A stretch of DNA of 49,191 nt from Chrysochromulina parva (Eukaryota; Haptophyta; Prymnesiales; Chrysochromulinaceae). The position numbers were made by a program, and so were the translations under genes. Below, one piece after another: positions 27,882 to 37,316 of the stretch (position 1 is the stretch's first letter; every line of letters begins with the position of its first letter). Location of the stretch: positions 1 to 49,191 of the forward strand of contig PJAB01000062.1 in the NCBI GenBank assembly GCA_002887195.1, read 5' to 3'. The notes under the pieces are model-generated. The model did not search any database. It was given only the letters and a program-made list of their open reading frames with translations, and was not told the origin of the DNA.

Positions 27882-29861
27882 CTACACATCCCTCTTCCTC
27901 TTCTTCTTGCGACGCTCGCTCTTCTTTTCAATCGCCTTCCGCTCGCCCTTGCTTGCCGTCGCTTGCAGGCACGCCAGCCCGCCAGTGATCGGACTGACCA
28001 GCTTCGCCGCCAGCCATCGAGGGACCCCACCCTGGCATTGGTCATCGTCGTCGCTCTCGCTCTCGGCGGCGGCTGTTGCCACCGGCGCCGCGGTCGACCT
28101 GTTCGTTCCTGTCCGTCCAACTGTTGTTGCTGCTTGCGCTGCGGGCTTCGGTGCCTTGATTTGCTTCCGAGGCTCGCCATCGGTCATCTCTTCCTTCGCA
28201 AGGTCGCGCAGGTATTGATCTACAGGCTGCCCATGCGCCTCAAGCAGTCGGATCGCCGCTGGTGCGAGCGGCCGGAGCGCCCTTGTGAAGAAGGCGTGCG
28301 CCGTCCCGGGCTGCCCCTGCCGACCTGTGCGCCCGATTCGGTGCACGTACTGTTCAAGGTTCGTCCCAAAGTCCCAGCAGACCACCTGGCGCAGCCCTTC
28401 AATGTGCACGCCGCGCGCCGCGACGTCGGTCGCGACGAGAATGCACAGCTCGCCTCGTCGGAAGCGTGCGAGCAAGTTGTCGCGCTCCGGCTGCGAGAGA
28501 CGCGACGATAGCGCCTCAGCCTCGTGCCCGTGCCTCTGCAAGAGCGTCGTCACGAAGGCGACTGACTTGATCTTGTTGGCGAAGATGAGGATGCGCGAGT
28601 CGCGCGACGGCGCTGACGAGGAGGGCGAAGACGAGGAGTGTGAAGACGCGGAGGGCTCGGCAGCGCTGCCAACAGAATGCGCGTGGACGAGGCTGTCAAT
28701 GAGTCGCAGCAGCTTGCGCGGCTTCTTGTGCTCCGCACAGATGGAGACGACTTGCTTAATGGTGGACGGCACGACAAACGTGGCATCGCTCGTGGTTGCT
28801 GTGATGAGCGGCTCGTCGTCACCCTCGTCCTCCGCCTCCTCATCGGCTTCGATGATGCGCCGCGCGTTCGCTCGCCACGGGCCTCCAGCACCGACGGCGC
28901 CGTCGCGGCCAGCACCCTCGCCGCCGTCGTCGGCAGCGCGCTGCATGTCAACGTGCTGCATGTCGACCACCATCGGGCGATTCACGAGGCCCGCCGCCGC
29001 AGCAGGCAGCCCCTCCGGTATCGTCGCGCTGAAGAGCAGCGTCTGGCATGCGCCGCCGGTGCGCGCGTGTATGGTCGCCACCTGCTCCGCGAGCCCTGCC
29101 GAGAGCAGAAGCTTGTCCGCCTCGTCGAGCACCACGTAGCGCACCTCGTGCAGATCGATGCATCCAGCGGCGGACGGCACAAGCGACTGTGCGGGCGTCG
29201 ACAGGTCGAGGAGCCGCCCAGGTGTGGCGACGACCACATCCACAGCAGGCGAGCTCTGCAGCTCGGCCAGCTGCTCGGACCGATGCTGTGCGCCACCGAA
29301 GACGGTCGCTACGCGAACTACCCTCGGCTGTAGCTCCGTTGGTCGCAGCACCGCCTCGCACACAGAGCCCACCTGCTGTGCGAGCTCCCGCGTCGGCACC
29401 AGAACGAGAGCACGCGGCGCGCCGAGTGAGGTGCTCGTATGCCAGCGACCGATTAGAACGACGAGAGGCATCGCATAGCACAAGGTCTTGCCACTTCCAG
29501 TCGGTGAGCAAGCAACCACATCGCACCCACTCAGACAGCACGGCCAGCAGCATCGCTGCATCTCGGTGGGCCGATCGAGGCGCATCGATTGCATCGCTCT
29601 GACCATGGCTGCCGGCACGCTGACTTCGGAAAAGGGTGAGAGACATGGCTCGGATGCTGGCCACCTTGCAGGCGCAGCTGGCACTCGCTTGTGATCAGCG
29701 ATGACGCGTGGAATTGCACGCTGTGGCTCCGCTGGTTGTGGCTGCGGCTCGCCTGCTGTGGGCAACTGAGGAGGCGCACTCGAGCCTTCGACTTCGTGAC
29801 GCCGGCGCTTCCCTCGGCTCCGCTTCGGCGCCGACGGTCGATTGACTGACCTCTTCGCCAT
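27882..29861 (-). CDS. DEAD-box RNA helicase
   Basis: This 659-residue ATP-dependent RNA helicase has a basic, likely nuclear N terminus (PKRSRGKRRRHE). Motifs: Q motif PTEMQ (Q102); motif I SPTGSGKT (K125); PTRELAQQ; TPGRLLDL; DEAD (246-249); SAT (278-280); then in the second RecA domain ILIFANKIKS, ATDVAARGVHI and HRIGRTGR. An acidic, Gly-rich insert of about 60 residues separates SAT from IKQVV, and a Ser-rich insert precedes ILIFAN. The C terminus is Lys/Arg-rich (KKSERRKKKRKRD), typical of nucleolar ribosome-biogenesis helicases; the exact orthologue is not clear. Single exon; the ATG at 29861 is the first in frame. Confidence 0.92.
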   Translation of the reverse strand: MAKRSVNRPSAPKRSRGKRRRHEVEGSSAPPQLPTAGEPQPQPAEPQRAIPRVIADHKRVPAAPARWPASEPCLSPFSEVSVPAAMVRAMQSMRLDRPTEMQRCCWPCCLSGCDVVACSPTGSGKTLCYAMPLVVLIGRWHTSTSLGAPRALVLVPTRELAQQVGSVCEAVLRPTELQPRVVRVATVFGGAQHRSEQLAELQSSPAVDVVVATPGRLLDLSTPAQSLVPSAAGCIDLHEVRYVVLDEADKLLLSAGLAEQVATIHARTGGACQTLLFSATIPEGLPAAAAGLVNRPMVVDMQHVDMQRAADDGGEGAGRDGAVGAGGPWRANARRIIEADEEAEDEGDDEPLITATTSDATFVVPSTIKQVVSICAEHKKPRKLLRLIDSLVHAHSVGSAAEPSASSHSSSSPSSSAPSRDSRILIFANKIKSVAFVTTLLQRHGHEAEALSSRLSQPERDNLLARFRRGELCILVATDVAARGVHIEGLRQVVCWDFGTNLEQYVHRIGRTGRQGQPGTAHAFFTRALRPLAPAAIRLLEAHGQPVDQYLRDLAKEEMTDGEPRKQIKAPKPAAQAATTVGRTGTNRSTAAPVATAAAESESDDDDQCQGGVPRWLAAKLVSPITGGLACLQATASKGERKAIEKKSERRKKKRKRDV

Positions 29862-30135
29862 CGGGGCGACGAGGCAAAACTTGTAACTTCGAGTGGAAGC
29901 GCCTTGTTGGGCGGACCGTGATCGTCCCCTGGCTCAACACAAACAGGCAGCGATTTTTGTAGTGTACTTTTGTAGGAGTGCGCGCCGCACAGGCACTCTG
30001 CATGTTCGGACAGGCTCGCAAACGCTCGAGAGTGCATTTCGAGGCGACCGTGCGTGCGTGCGTGGCGCTCTGCGTGTGGGCACACGCCTCGACGGGACTC
30101 GCCGTGCAGGAGACTCGGCGAGAGGGGTACGTTCC

Positions 30136-33100
30136 TCACGTGTACATGCCCGCGGGCAGCTTGCCGTCGGTATTCTTGCCGACCTCATCCTTGGCCGCCT
30201 CGAGGAGCGCGGCCATCGTGATGCGGCGCTTCTCAGGGTCGGCGTGCAGCGAGGCCTCGACGGCGGCGCGGAAGACGGCCGACTTGATGTGGCCGCCCGA
30301 GAGCTCGAAACGCTGGCCGAGCTCCTCAAAGTTGACGTCGGGCGCCATAGGCGCCTCCGCGGGCACGTGCATGCGCCAGAGCTTGGCGCGCATCGGCGCG
30401 TCGGGCGTCGTGAACTCGAGGATGAACTTGAAGCGTCTGTGGAAGGCGGTGTCGACCTGCGCGTACCGGTTGGTGATGGCGATGGCGATGCCGCTGAACT
30501 CCTCCATGTGGTGCAGGAGCACTCCCGTGTTCATCGAGTCGTGCCGCGCCGTCGAGCCGCCATCGGAGGTTCGCTGACCGAAGAGACCCTCTGCTTCGTC
30601 AAAGACGAGCACCGCGTCCTGCCCCTTGGCTTCGACGAAGACCTTTTCGATGTTCTTCGCGCTCTCGCCCACGTACTTGTCCATGAGCTGCGCGCAGTTG
30701 ACGATCATGAGCGGCCGGCCCACGTCGAATCCGATCGCCTCGGCCGCCAGCGTCTTACCGGTGCCCGGGTCTCCGTGGAAGAGGGCCGTGATGCCCTGAG
30801 CGCGCCCGTGGTGCCGCTGGAAGCCCCATTGGCCAAAGAGGACTGCCTGCGCCTTCGAGTAGTTGACCATGTGGCGCAGCTTCTCCTTGATCGGCTCGGG
30901 CAACACCACCTCCTCGAGCCCGTGCTGCGGCACGATGCCGCGGTCGAAGTTCGACATCGCGAGCCGGCCGCGCAGCTGGTGCGAGGCGCCTGCGTGCAGG
31001 TCGGCCATGGTGACCGTGGGTGACAGGCCGTCGCGCGAGACGGCGATCGAGAGGGCCGAGAGCCAGGCATTCTTGATGAAGCCGCCTTGCAGCTCGTACT
31101 TGCGTGCGAGGAGCATGAAGTCCACATCGCTTGCGAGGGGCAGCTTGGGCGGCGCCATCGCGCGCCAGATCTTCTCGCGGAGCAGCAGGTCGGGCTTGGT
31201 GAACTCGATGGCGAGCGTGATGCGACGGTGCATCGCCTCGTCGAGGTCCATCGGCCTGTTGGTCGCGAGGATGCACAGCCCCTCGTGCCGCTCCAGCTCG
31301 GTGAGCACCGTGTTCACCTGTAGGTTGCCCTTGGTGCGGTCCATGAAGATCGACTCGCACTCGTCGAAGAAAAGGATCGCGTCATGGATCTTAGCCTCAC
31401 GAAATACGAGCTTGAGGATCGCTCCCGCCGAGTTGGCGCCGAGCGCGGGGAAGTTGATCATGAGCACCTTCTTGCCGATGAGCGTCGCGAGGGCATTGGC
31501 CATCATGGTCTTGCCCGTGCCGCTCGGCCCGTAGAAGAGAAGCACCATGCCGCGCCCGTACGTGAGCCGCTTGTGCAGGTCGAGCTGGCGCGACGCCTGC
31601 ACGAACGTGTCGAAGTGGCGCACGGTGTCGAGCACAAGCGTCTTCTTGGCCTCGGCGAGCACGACCTCTTCGATGTCCACCGAGGGCGTGTACAGGTGCG
31701 AGCCGTCCATGAGCTCGGAGAACTCGGTGTCGAGCCCGACGACAAAGTCGAGCATGCGCCGGTCGATCTCGGCGAGCGTCTGGGTCAGGTCGGCCCCGAG
31801 CTCATCGCCGTGCAGCACGAGGATGCCCTCGCGCACGAGCACGGCCGACTTGTAAAAGTACTTGCGGTGCTCGATCTGCGCCTGCAGCGTGTGCGAGAAG
31901 GCGCGCAGCAGCACCTCCACCTGCATCGTCTTCGAGGGCGAGTGCGAGCCGCCGCCGCCGCCGCCCCCCATGAGCCCCGTGGAGCGTGGCGCGATCGCCT
32001 GCCCGATCATGGCGACGACGACATTCTTCTCGAACTCGCACAGCCCGAGCGCTGAGCCGAGCCGCTCGAGACGCGGCAGCCGCTGCATGACCTCGGCCAT
32101 GGCGCCCAGCCGCGTGCGGATCCGCTCGCACAGCCGGTCGGCCTTCAGCTGCAGCTTGCGCGCTCGCTTGGACTCATGCCGCGCCTTCTTGGAAGCCTCG
32201 TGGCGCCCGTTGCGCCCGAAGCGACCGCGGCCCAACGCCTCGATCTCGTAGGCATACTCATCCATGCCCCAGTAGCCCTCGTCGTGCATCGAGGGCCCCA
32301 TGTCGTCGTCCGAGACGTCTCCATCCTCGGAGCCGTTGGCGTTCGTCTTGGAGTTGGCCAGCTGCTGCCCTCGCTCCTCCATGTGCCGTCGCACGCGAGC
32401 CACGTCAGAACGCAGCTTGACGAGCTGGAACATGTCCTGCAGGTACTCGAGGTCACTTTCATACGGACCCGTACGCGGCTTGCTGACCACATCCTCCTCC
32501 TCCTCCTCGCCGCCGCCCTCCTTGCCTTCGCCCACGCCCTCCTTACCCTCCGTTTCAGCGCCCTCCGGCTCCGCCGCCTTCGCCTCGCAGCAATGGTGCC
32601 GCACCTTGAAGAGCGACCTCAGCAGCTTCGAGTCCGCCGCCGCCGACGGCGCCGCGCCCGTAGCCACCCCTGGCGCCTTGGCGCCGCCCTTGACGAGCGC
32701 GACTTTGCCCTTGCCGACGTCCTTGGCGGCCGCCTCAGCAGCCACTTCCATCTGGAGGAGCGAGTACAACGAGTTGGTGCCGCCGCCGAGCGTCGCCAAG
32801 TCGGGCAGCAGCAGCGGCACGCCCACGGAACCATGGGACGGGCGCTCCTTGTTCCGGCTGAGCTTTGCGTCATCGAAGCTCGGCTCCTCGCGCAGCACGC
32901 GCATCAGGTCCGCCTTCTCGATGTTGAAGATCTGAGAGTCGGTCAGCGGCAGAGCGAGCATGAGGAGCACGGCCTCCGTCTGCAGCGCGGGCAGCTCGGT
33001 GAGCAGCTGCGAGCCGGGTAGCACGACACCCTGCTTAACGTGCCGCCGCTCCGTCTTCTGGAAACTCGCCAGGTCCGACATGCTCACGTCCAGAATGCCC

Positions 33101-33618
33101 GCGAGCGTCACCGCGGCCTTCGAGTTGTTGCCGTACAGGCTGCTGCCGCCACCGTAGCCCATCGAGCTGCTCATCTTGACAGAATTGAAGGCATGGGTCG
33201 TGCGCATCATGAGCAGAGCACCAACGAGCTTCCGGTCGACGGGCGAGAGCTCGTACACGTCGCACGTGCGGACGAATCGGGGCGGCAGCCCGGTGTCGAC
33301 AAGCGGCATTGACCCGCGCTTCTCGATGCGGGTTTGCAGCTTAGCGACCCATTCCTTGACGGTCGGGAGCGTCTCGATCGCGCGCGTCACACCCACCGCG
33401 GTTGCGTCGGCGAAGTCGCGCGACGCAAACGAGATGACGCGCTGCTGGCACTCGGCAGCAAGCTTGTGCACGGCCACTTGCAGCGACGTGAGCGCCTCGT
33501 ACGTGAGTAGGAAGGCGGCGTTGTCCGCAAAAGGGCCCTCCTCCGCGTCGTCGAGCACGGCTGCGAGCGGTCCGGAGAGAAGAGCGCGTACCGTCTCGTG
33601 CGAGCCGACCGTCGACAT
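30136..33618 (-). CDS. double AAA+ ATPase, unassigned family
   Basis: This 1,160-residue protein has two AAA+ modules in its second half. Module 1: Walker A YGPSGTGKTMM (K703), Walker B ILFFDECES (D752, E753), sensor LATNRP, and an arginine pair in MHRRITLAIEF. Module 2: HGDPGTGKTLAAEA (K955), VLVFDEAEGLFGQRT (D1007, E1008), AITNRYAQVDTAFHRRFKF. Both modules therefore look catalytically competent. Each ends in a related lid, YELQGGFIKNA and FELSGGHIKSA. The N-terminal 600 residues are mostly helical, with an acidic Glu run and a Gly-rich stretch, and carry no domain I can name. The modules differ from p97, NSF, Pex1/6 and katanin signatures. The GTG at 33660 is rejected as start; the ATG at 33618 is the first. 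It is divergent from the methyltransferase-like gene, 161 bp away. Confidence 0.85.
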   Translation of the reverse strand: MSTVGSHETVRALLSGPLAAVLDDAEEGPFADNAAFLLTYEALTSLQVAVHKLAAECQQRVISFASRDFADATAVGVTRAIETLPTVKEWVAKLQTRIEKRGSMPLVDTGLPPRFVRTCDVYELSPVDRKLVGALLMMRTTHAFNSVKMSSSMGYGGGSSLYGNNSKAAVTLAGILDVSMSDLASFQKTERRHVKQGVVLPGSQLLTELPALQTEAVLLMLALPLTDSQIFNIEKADLMRVLREEPSFDDAKLSRNKERPSHGSVGVPLLLPDLATLGGGTNSLYSLLQMEVAAEAAAKDVGKGKVALVKGGAKAPGVATGAAPSAAADSKLLRSLFKVRHHCCEAKAAEPEGAETEGKEGVGEGKEGGGEEEEEDVVSKPRTGPYESDLEYLQDMFQLVKLRSDVARVRRHMEERGQQLANSKTNANGSEDGDVSDDDMGPSMHDEGYWGMDEYAYEIEALGRGRFGRNGRHEASKKARHESKRARKLQLKADRLCERIRTRLGAMAEVMQRLPRLERLGSALGLCEFEKNVVVAMIGQAIAPRSTGLMGGGGGGGSHSPSKTMQVEVLLRAFSHTLQAQIEHRKYFYKSAVLVREGILVLHGDELGADLTQTLAEIDRRMLDFVVGLDTEFSELMDGSHLYTPSVDIEEVVLAEAKKTLVLDTVRHFDTFVQASRQLDLHKRLTYGRGMVLLFYGPSGTGKTMMANALATLIGKKVLMINFPALGANSAGAILKLVFREAKIHDAILFFDECESIFMDRTKGNLQVNTVLTELERHEGLCILATNRPMDLDEAMHRRITLAIEFTKPDLLLREKIWRAMAPPKLPLASDVDFMLLARKYELQGGFIKNAWLSALSIAVSRDGLSPTVTMADLHAGASHQLRGRLAMSNFDRGIVPQHGLEEVVLPEPIKEKLRHMVNYSKAQAVLFGQWGFQRHHGRAQGITALFHGDPGTGKTLAAEAIGFDVGRPLMIVNCAQLMDKYVGESAKNIEKVFVEAKGQDAVLVFDEAEGLFGQRTSDGGSTARHDSMNTGVLLHHMEEFSGIAIAITNRYAQVDTAFHRRFKFILEFTTPDAPMRAKLWRMHVPAEAPMAPDVNFEELGQRFELSGGHIKSAVFRAAVEASLHADPEKRRITMAALLEAAKDEVGKNTDGKLPAGMYT

Positions 33619-33779
33619 GCCGCTTGCGCTTCGGGCGCGTGCAGGGAGCGCTCTTGACACCGGGTGTTCACACGCGCTTCAAGAATCCCCCCCAAGAATC
33701 AACGCGAGCCGCTTCCTTCGCTCCCGCACGAGGCACCACACACTCTTCATCGAGTTGGCTTCAGGCGCGATTTTCGCAC
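33619..33779. promoter_or_regulatory. bidirectional promoter between AAA+ and methyltransferase-like genes
   Basis: Only 161 bp separate the divergent ATGs, so regulatory sequence for both must lie here. No TATA element is seen. Confidence 0.5.
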
Positions 33780-34685
33780 ATGAAGAAGAAGGACGACGGC
33801 ATCATCATCAGCAGCGCCGACAACGCCGCAACACGCTCTGACTCGCCTGCTGCACCCATCTCCAAGGCTGCCAAGCGCAAGCTCCAGAAGAAGCGCGCCA
33901 AGGCAGCAGCCAAGGCGTTGCACGAGGCCAGTGTGCTCGAGCGAGCGGAGGCCAAGGCCGCACGGGTCGCGGCGGCTGCCGCCGCTGCCGCCGCTGCCGC
34001 TGAGGCACAGCATCCGCCGCCAGAGCCTCTAGCGTTTGCTGCGGATGAGGACGATCATTGCGAGACGGCGCCAGAGGCATATGTGCACATTGAGGGCTTG
34101 CTGCGGCTGACAGCGGGCGCGTTGGGCATCGAACCGAACGAGCTGCGAATCTACGACCCGTACTTTTGCAATGGTGCAGTTGTGCGACACCTGGGTGCAC
34201 TCGGCTTTGCGCACGTGTACAATCGCAACGAGGATTTTTACGCACGGCTTGAGTCCGGCGACCTGCCGCCACACGACGTGGTTGTCACCAATCCACCCTA
34301 CTCGGGCGCCCATCCCGAGCGCCTGCTGCACTTTCTCGCGCAGAATGGCAAGCCGTGGCTTGCGCTCATGCCCAACTGGGTGCACGCGAAGGAGTATTAT
34401 CCAGCGGCGAACTCGCCCGTAGGCCGCTCAATCTACCTGGTGCCTCGCAAGCGCTACAATTATTGGACGCCCCGGGGCCGGCGCGCCGACGTGGCCACCG
34501 GCGGAGCCAAGAAGAAGACGCACGGGCACACGAACGCCGCTCTCGGTATCCGCACGTCTCCCTTCGTCTCGTTTTGGCATGCTGGACATCTACCTCCCGA
34601 GGTGGTGCAGCGTGCCACGCCGCCGGACGCGACCTGCCAGCTTTGTTATCGCACAGATGCGCTGCCGCCGTACATCAGGCCCTGA
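33780..34685 (+). CDS. NPPY-type methyltransferase-like protein
   Basis: This 301-residue protein has the N6-adenine/glutamine methyltransferase motif IV as VVVTNPPYSG (N171-Y174). Its presumed SAM-binding motif I is unusual: IYDPYFCNGAVVRHLGALGF, followed by NRNEDFY, which supplies an acidic residue. WLALMPNWVHAKEYY and RYNYWTPRGRR are further conserved-looking blocks. The N-terminal 75 residues are Lys- then Ala-rich (basic helix, possible nuclear or nucleolar signal). A CQLC pair lies near the C terminus. I recall uncharacterised eukaryotic proteins of this type (DPY-x-C-x-G plus NPPYS), but the substrate (DNA, RNA or protein) is unknown. The ATG at 33780 is the first in frame. Confidence 0.75.
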   Translation: MKKKDDGIIISSADNAATRSDSPAAPISKAAKRKLQKKRAKAAAKALHEASVLERAEAKAARVAAAAAAAAAAAEAQHPPPEPLAFAADEDDHCETAPEAYVHIEGLLRLTAGALGIEPNELRIYDPYFCNGAVVRHLGALGFAHVYNRNEDFYARLESGDLPPHDVVVTNPPYSGAHPERLLHFLAQNGKPWLALMPNWVHAKEYYPAANSPVGRSIYLVPRKRYNYWTPRGRRADVATGGAKKKTHGHTNAALGIRTSPFVSFWHAGHLPPEVVQRATPPDATCQLCYRTDALPPYIRP

Positions 34686-35149
34686 CCGGTGACGGTAGCG
34701 CGTACGGCTCTCTACACAGTGAAGCAGCAACATCCGCCGGAATGCCACGCCGCCACGGCTCCACGGTGCGCACCGGCACGAGTGCACAGGCTGGCGCGGC
34801 CCCCGAGAGTCGTGGGAGAGCTACTAACACCCGGGTCTACTAACAACCGCACACCTGACACCGGCCATGTGCGCGCACGGGGGGTCAGCACGGTCGCTGG
34901 GTGTATCGGCGTGTCGGAGATTACGTTTCTTCTGTGATAGCAGCACAGTGCACGTGTGTACGGCCCGCACTGCGAGTTGCAAAAAGCCCGAGACTCGACC
35001 CGCCCTCTACTTTTGGTCACTCTTACCGTACACAATGCCAAGCCGAGAGACCTTGTGTAGAGACGCCAGACCTCACGTCACGTGGAGCAGACCGGCGGGC
35101 CGGGGACCGGACGCACCTGCACACCTGCTCTCACCGGGACCGCGAGGGA

Positions 35150-35187
<38 letters not shown>

Positions 35188-35290
35188 AGAGAGAGAGAGA
35201 AAGATTCCCCTTAGGCCTGACAAGGTACCCCATTGCGCGTTGATGGGCTAGCAACCCTTACGCAGCGGGCCACAAGGCAACGTCTCCATC
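34686..35290. other. intergenic with GA microsatellite
   Basis: Convergent 3' ends of the methyltransferase-like and chalcone-isomerase-like genes. It contains a purine-strand GA microsatellite at 35156-35204. No gene is seen. Confidence 0.5.
35156..35204. repeat. (GA)n microsatellite
   Basis: AGAGAGAG repeated over about 49 bp with AAAGA interruptions. Confidence 0.95.
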
Positions 35291-35869
35291 TCAGCTGAGC
35301 ATCTTGGTCACAGCGTAGCCCACACCCGCGCCCAGCAGAGCACCTTGAGTGGGCGTGATGCAGCTGCCGCTGCTCGACGCCGCCTCGCCAATCTTGCGCA
35401 TGGTGCACACAGCGTTTTTGTCGGTGTAGATGGACCGGAAGGCCTTGCACAGTGCAGCGTTACCGACGCTGCCCACCTGCTTGTCGTTGATGGCCACGCC
35501 GAGCTTGCCGCCGCTTGGTGAGAACATGAGCGTGGTGCCCTTTGGCGCGCCATTGGGCAGGCCCTTGAGCAGGCACTCCTCGAAGTCCTTGATGAGCTTT
35601 GCGTCCGAGCAGCGTGGCTTGAGCGCATCGGCGAGTGCGCTCGCCATCTTCGCCGCGCCCACGCCGTAGCTCATCTGGAGCAGAAAGGCGCCCGTGTCGT
35701 ACTCGCCGACAGCGTACACCTTGATTGGGCCCTTGTAGCGTACGCCGAGGCTCAAAAGCGAGCCGCCTGACTTCTTTTCGGGGAAGGAAAGGCCGGTCTT
35801 CGGTTCGATCGTCGCGCCAGCCGCCAGTGCGGCGCACAGAGAGAGGAGAGTTGCAAGGGTCGTCGGCAT
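35291..35869 (-). CDS. chalcone isomerase-like protein
   Basis: This 192-residue protein has the chalcone-isomerase fold signatures TGLSFPEK, LLSLGVRYKGPIKVYAVGEYDT, and a late core strand pattern (GVAINDKQVGSVGNAALCKAFRSIYTDKNAV). Algal and fungal members of this superfamily are fatty-acid-binding or non-enzymatic rather than flavonoid isomerases, so true chalcone isomerase activity should not be assumed. Residues 1-18 (TLATLLSLCAALAAGA) are a signal peptide, indicating secretion or entry to a plastid bounded by ER-derived membrane. The tail LLGAGVGYAVTKML is hydrophobic. The ATG at 35869 is the first in frame. Divergent from the small membrane protein gene. Confidence 0.8.
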   Translation of the reverse strand: MPTTLATLLSLCAALAAGATIEPKTGLSFPEKKSGGSLLSLGVRYKGPIKVYAVGEYDTGAFLLQMSYGVGAAKMASALADALKPRCSDAKLIKDFEECLLKGLPNGAPKGTTLMFSPSGGKLGVAINDKQVGSVGNAALCKAFRSIYTDKNAVCTMRKIGEAASSSGSCITPTQGALLGAGVGYAVTKMLS

Positions 35870-35976
35870 TCTAGTGATCGCGATCTCCCGGAGGTGCGAT
35901 CCTGACTATTTTCGGGACAACATCATAAAATTTGTTTCGCGATGTCAAGACAAAAACGCCATGTGAAACATCGAGG

Positions 35977-36675
35977 ATGAGTCAGCGTCCCTCGCAGTTC
36001 ACGGCTTTCAGTTCACGCTCCGCCGCGACAGGGTTCCACACGCCCCCTCAACACCGAGAAGGCGGCCGAGTACCTCAAAAGGCAGCCGACACAGTACTTT
36101 GCCGAATGAGCATGGATTCGGCCAGCGTGCAGCCAAGCAGCGAGCAGCTCAGCAGCCTTGGCGCGCCGCTGCTCGCCGCTTGCTGGGCTGAGGCGGGGTT
36201 TGGTGCAAAGCGGCCGAGCGTCTCTGGCGCACGGTGGCCTAAAGAAGTAGAGTGCAGCTACATAGATTGCGTGGGTGATGCTTGCACGAAGCGCTCTCTG
36301 TGGGTGAAGCTATACAGTGGTGGCAAGGGCACGACGATGCCGAACGGACTCTTTGCACGCCTCATCACACAGCCGCTCTCGTTGGCTGCGATCGTGGGCA
36401 TGGTCACGCTCGGCGTCAGCGTGTTTGCTGATGCAGCTGAACCTGCATCGACGGTACTGCTGAGCCTGGTCGGGGGCCGCGAACTTGGCTTTTACATCTT
36501 CGTGGCCGCCGTCTTCGCGCACGTGTCCGAGGCCGCCTATTGCTACTGGGTGCTCCAGAGCCTCCGGCAGCCTCTTGGAGCGTGCCTGGCGTGGGCCTTC
36601 TTGGTGAGCCTGGTTGGGTGGCCAGTGACGCGGAGAGTGGTGCAGCTCAAGCGTGTGCAGCTCAAGGTGGCGTAA
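35977..36675 (+). CDS. small three-helix membrane protein, TMEM254/DUF4499-like
   Basis: The protein is 232 residues from the ATG at 35977; later ATGs at 36106 and near 36336 would also leave the membrane region intact, so the start is uncertain. Three hydrophobic segments are visible: LSLAAIVGMVTLGVSVFA, FYIFVAAVFAHVSEAAYCYW and GACLAWAFLVSLVGWPV. The second segment, with H-V-x-E-A-x-Y, recalls the IHVGE-x-x-Y of TMEM254 (DUF4499). The N-terminal hundred residues look disordered and could be partly UTR. Similarity is short, so the family call is tentative; no function is known. Confidence 0.5.
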   Translation: MSQRPSQFTAFSSRSAATGFHTPPQHREGGRVPQKAADTVLCRMSMDSASVQPSSEQLSSLGAPLLAACWAEAGFGAKRPSVSGARWPKEVECSYIDCVGDACTKRSLWVKLYSGGKGTTMPNGLFARLITQPLSLAAIVGMVTLGVSVFADAAEPASTVLLSLVGGRELGFYIFVAAVFAHVSEAAYCYWVLQSLRQPLGACLAWAFLVSLVGWPVTRRVVQLKRVQLKVA

Positions 36676-37316
36676 AGTTGTCGAGCGATGCGCTGTCATA
36701 TGAGTCTGCCACATGGTGGCGTGGCGCGACGGTTGGCCGACGTCACGTGCACTCAGTCATTGGTACGGCGGCGCAAGGCGGCGCATCTGTGTCAAGTCGC
36801 GCGCACGCGCTGCGTGGCCGCCGAGGCCGGGTGGGAGGCTTTGGGAGCTGGGACGCCGGCGCCGCGGTTTCCGTTCCGTTCGATCAGGAAGACAGGTGGC
36901 GTCTCGATGGCCGGTTGCGACACAAGCGTCAAGCCGCATCGCCGCAGAGCGCGGGCCCCGGGCCGCGCGGGCCCCGGGCCCGGGGAGCGCGGAGGCGTGC
37001 AACAGCCAACACGCGGACCCACCGTATTCTCATGCAAGTGTGTATTCATCAAAATTCCACTTATACGGCTCACGATCTTCAGAGATGAGACACCTATCAC
37101 CTTGCGTGCAACCCTGGCTTTCCGGTTGTAAAAGTTGTAGTTTTGCCCGTCTCGTACACGTAGCGGTCGCACCCGCGCCCTGTACGCTGCACGCCACGTC
37201 GCCGAAGAAAAGCGCTCGGATCCGAGTCTCGTCGACTGCTTCGTCTGTGGTTAACAGGCCTTGCGGATCGTACCGCTGGCGTGTCGCTCGAGCCCCGCCG
37301 CCTTTAGGATACGCTC
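36676..37316. other. intergenic, convergent 3' ends, with GC palindromes
   Basis: It contains a tandem GCGGGCCCCGGGC duplication around 36954-36987 (a strongly self-complementary stretch of GGGCCC/CCCGGG sites). A lower-GC patch follows at 37030-37150. No gene is seen. Confidence 0.45.
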
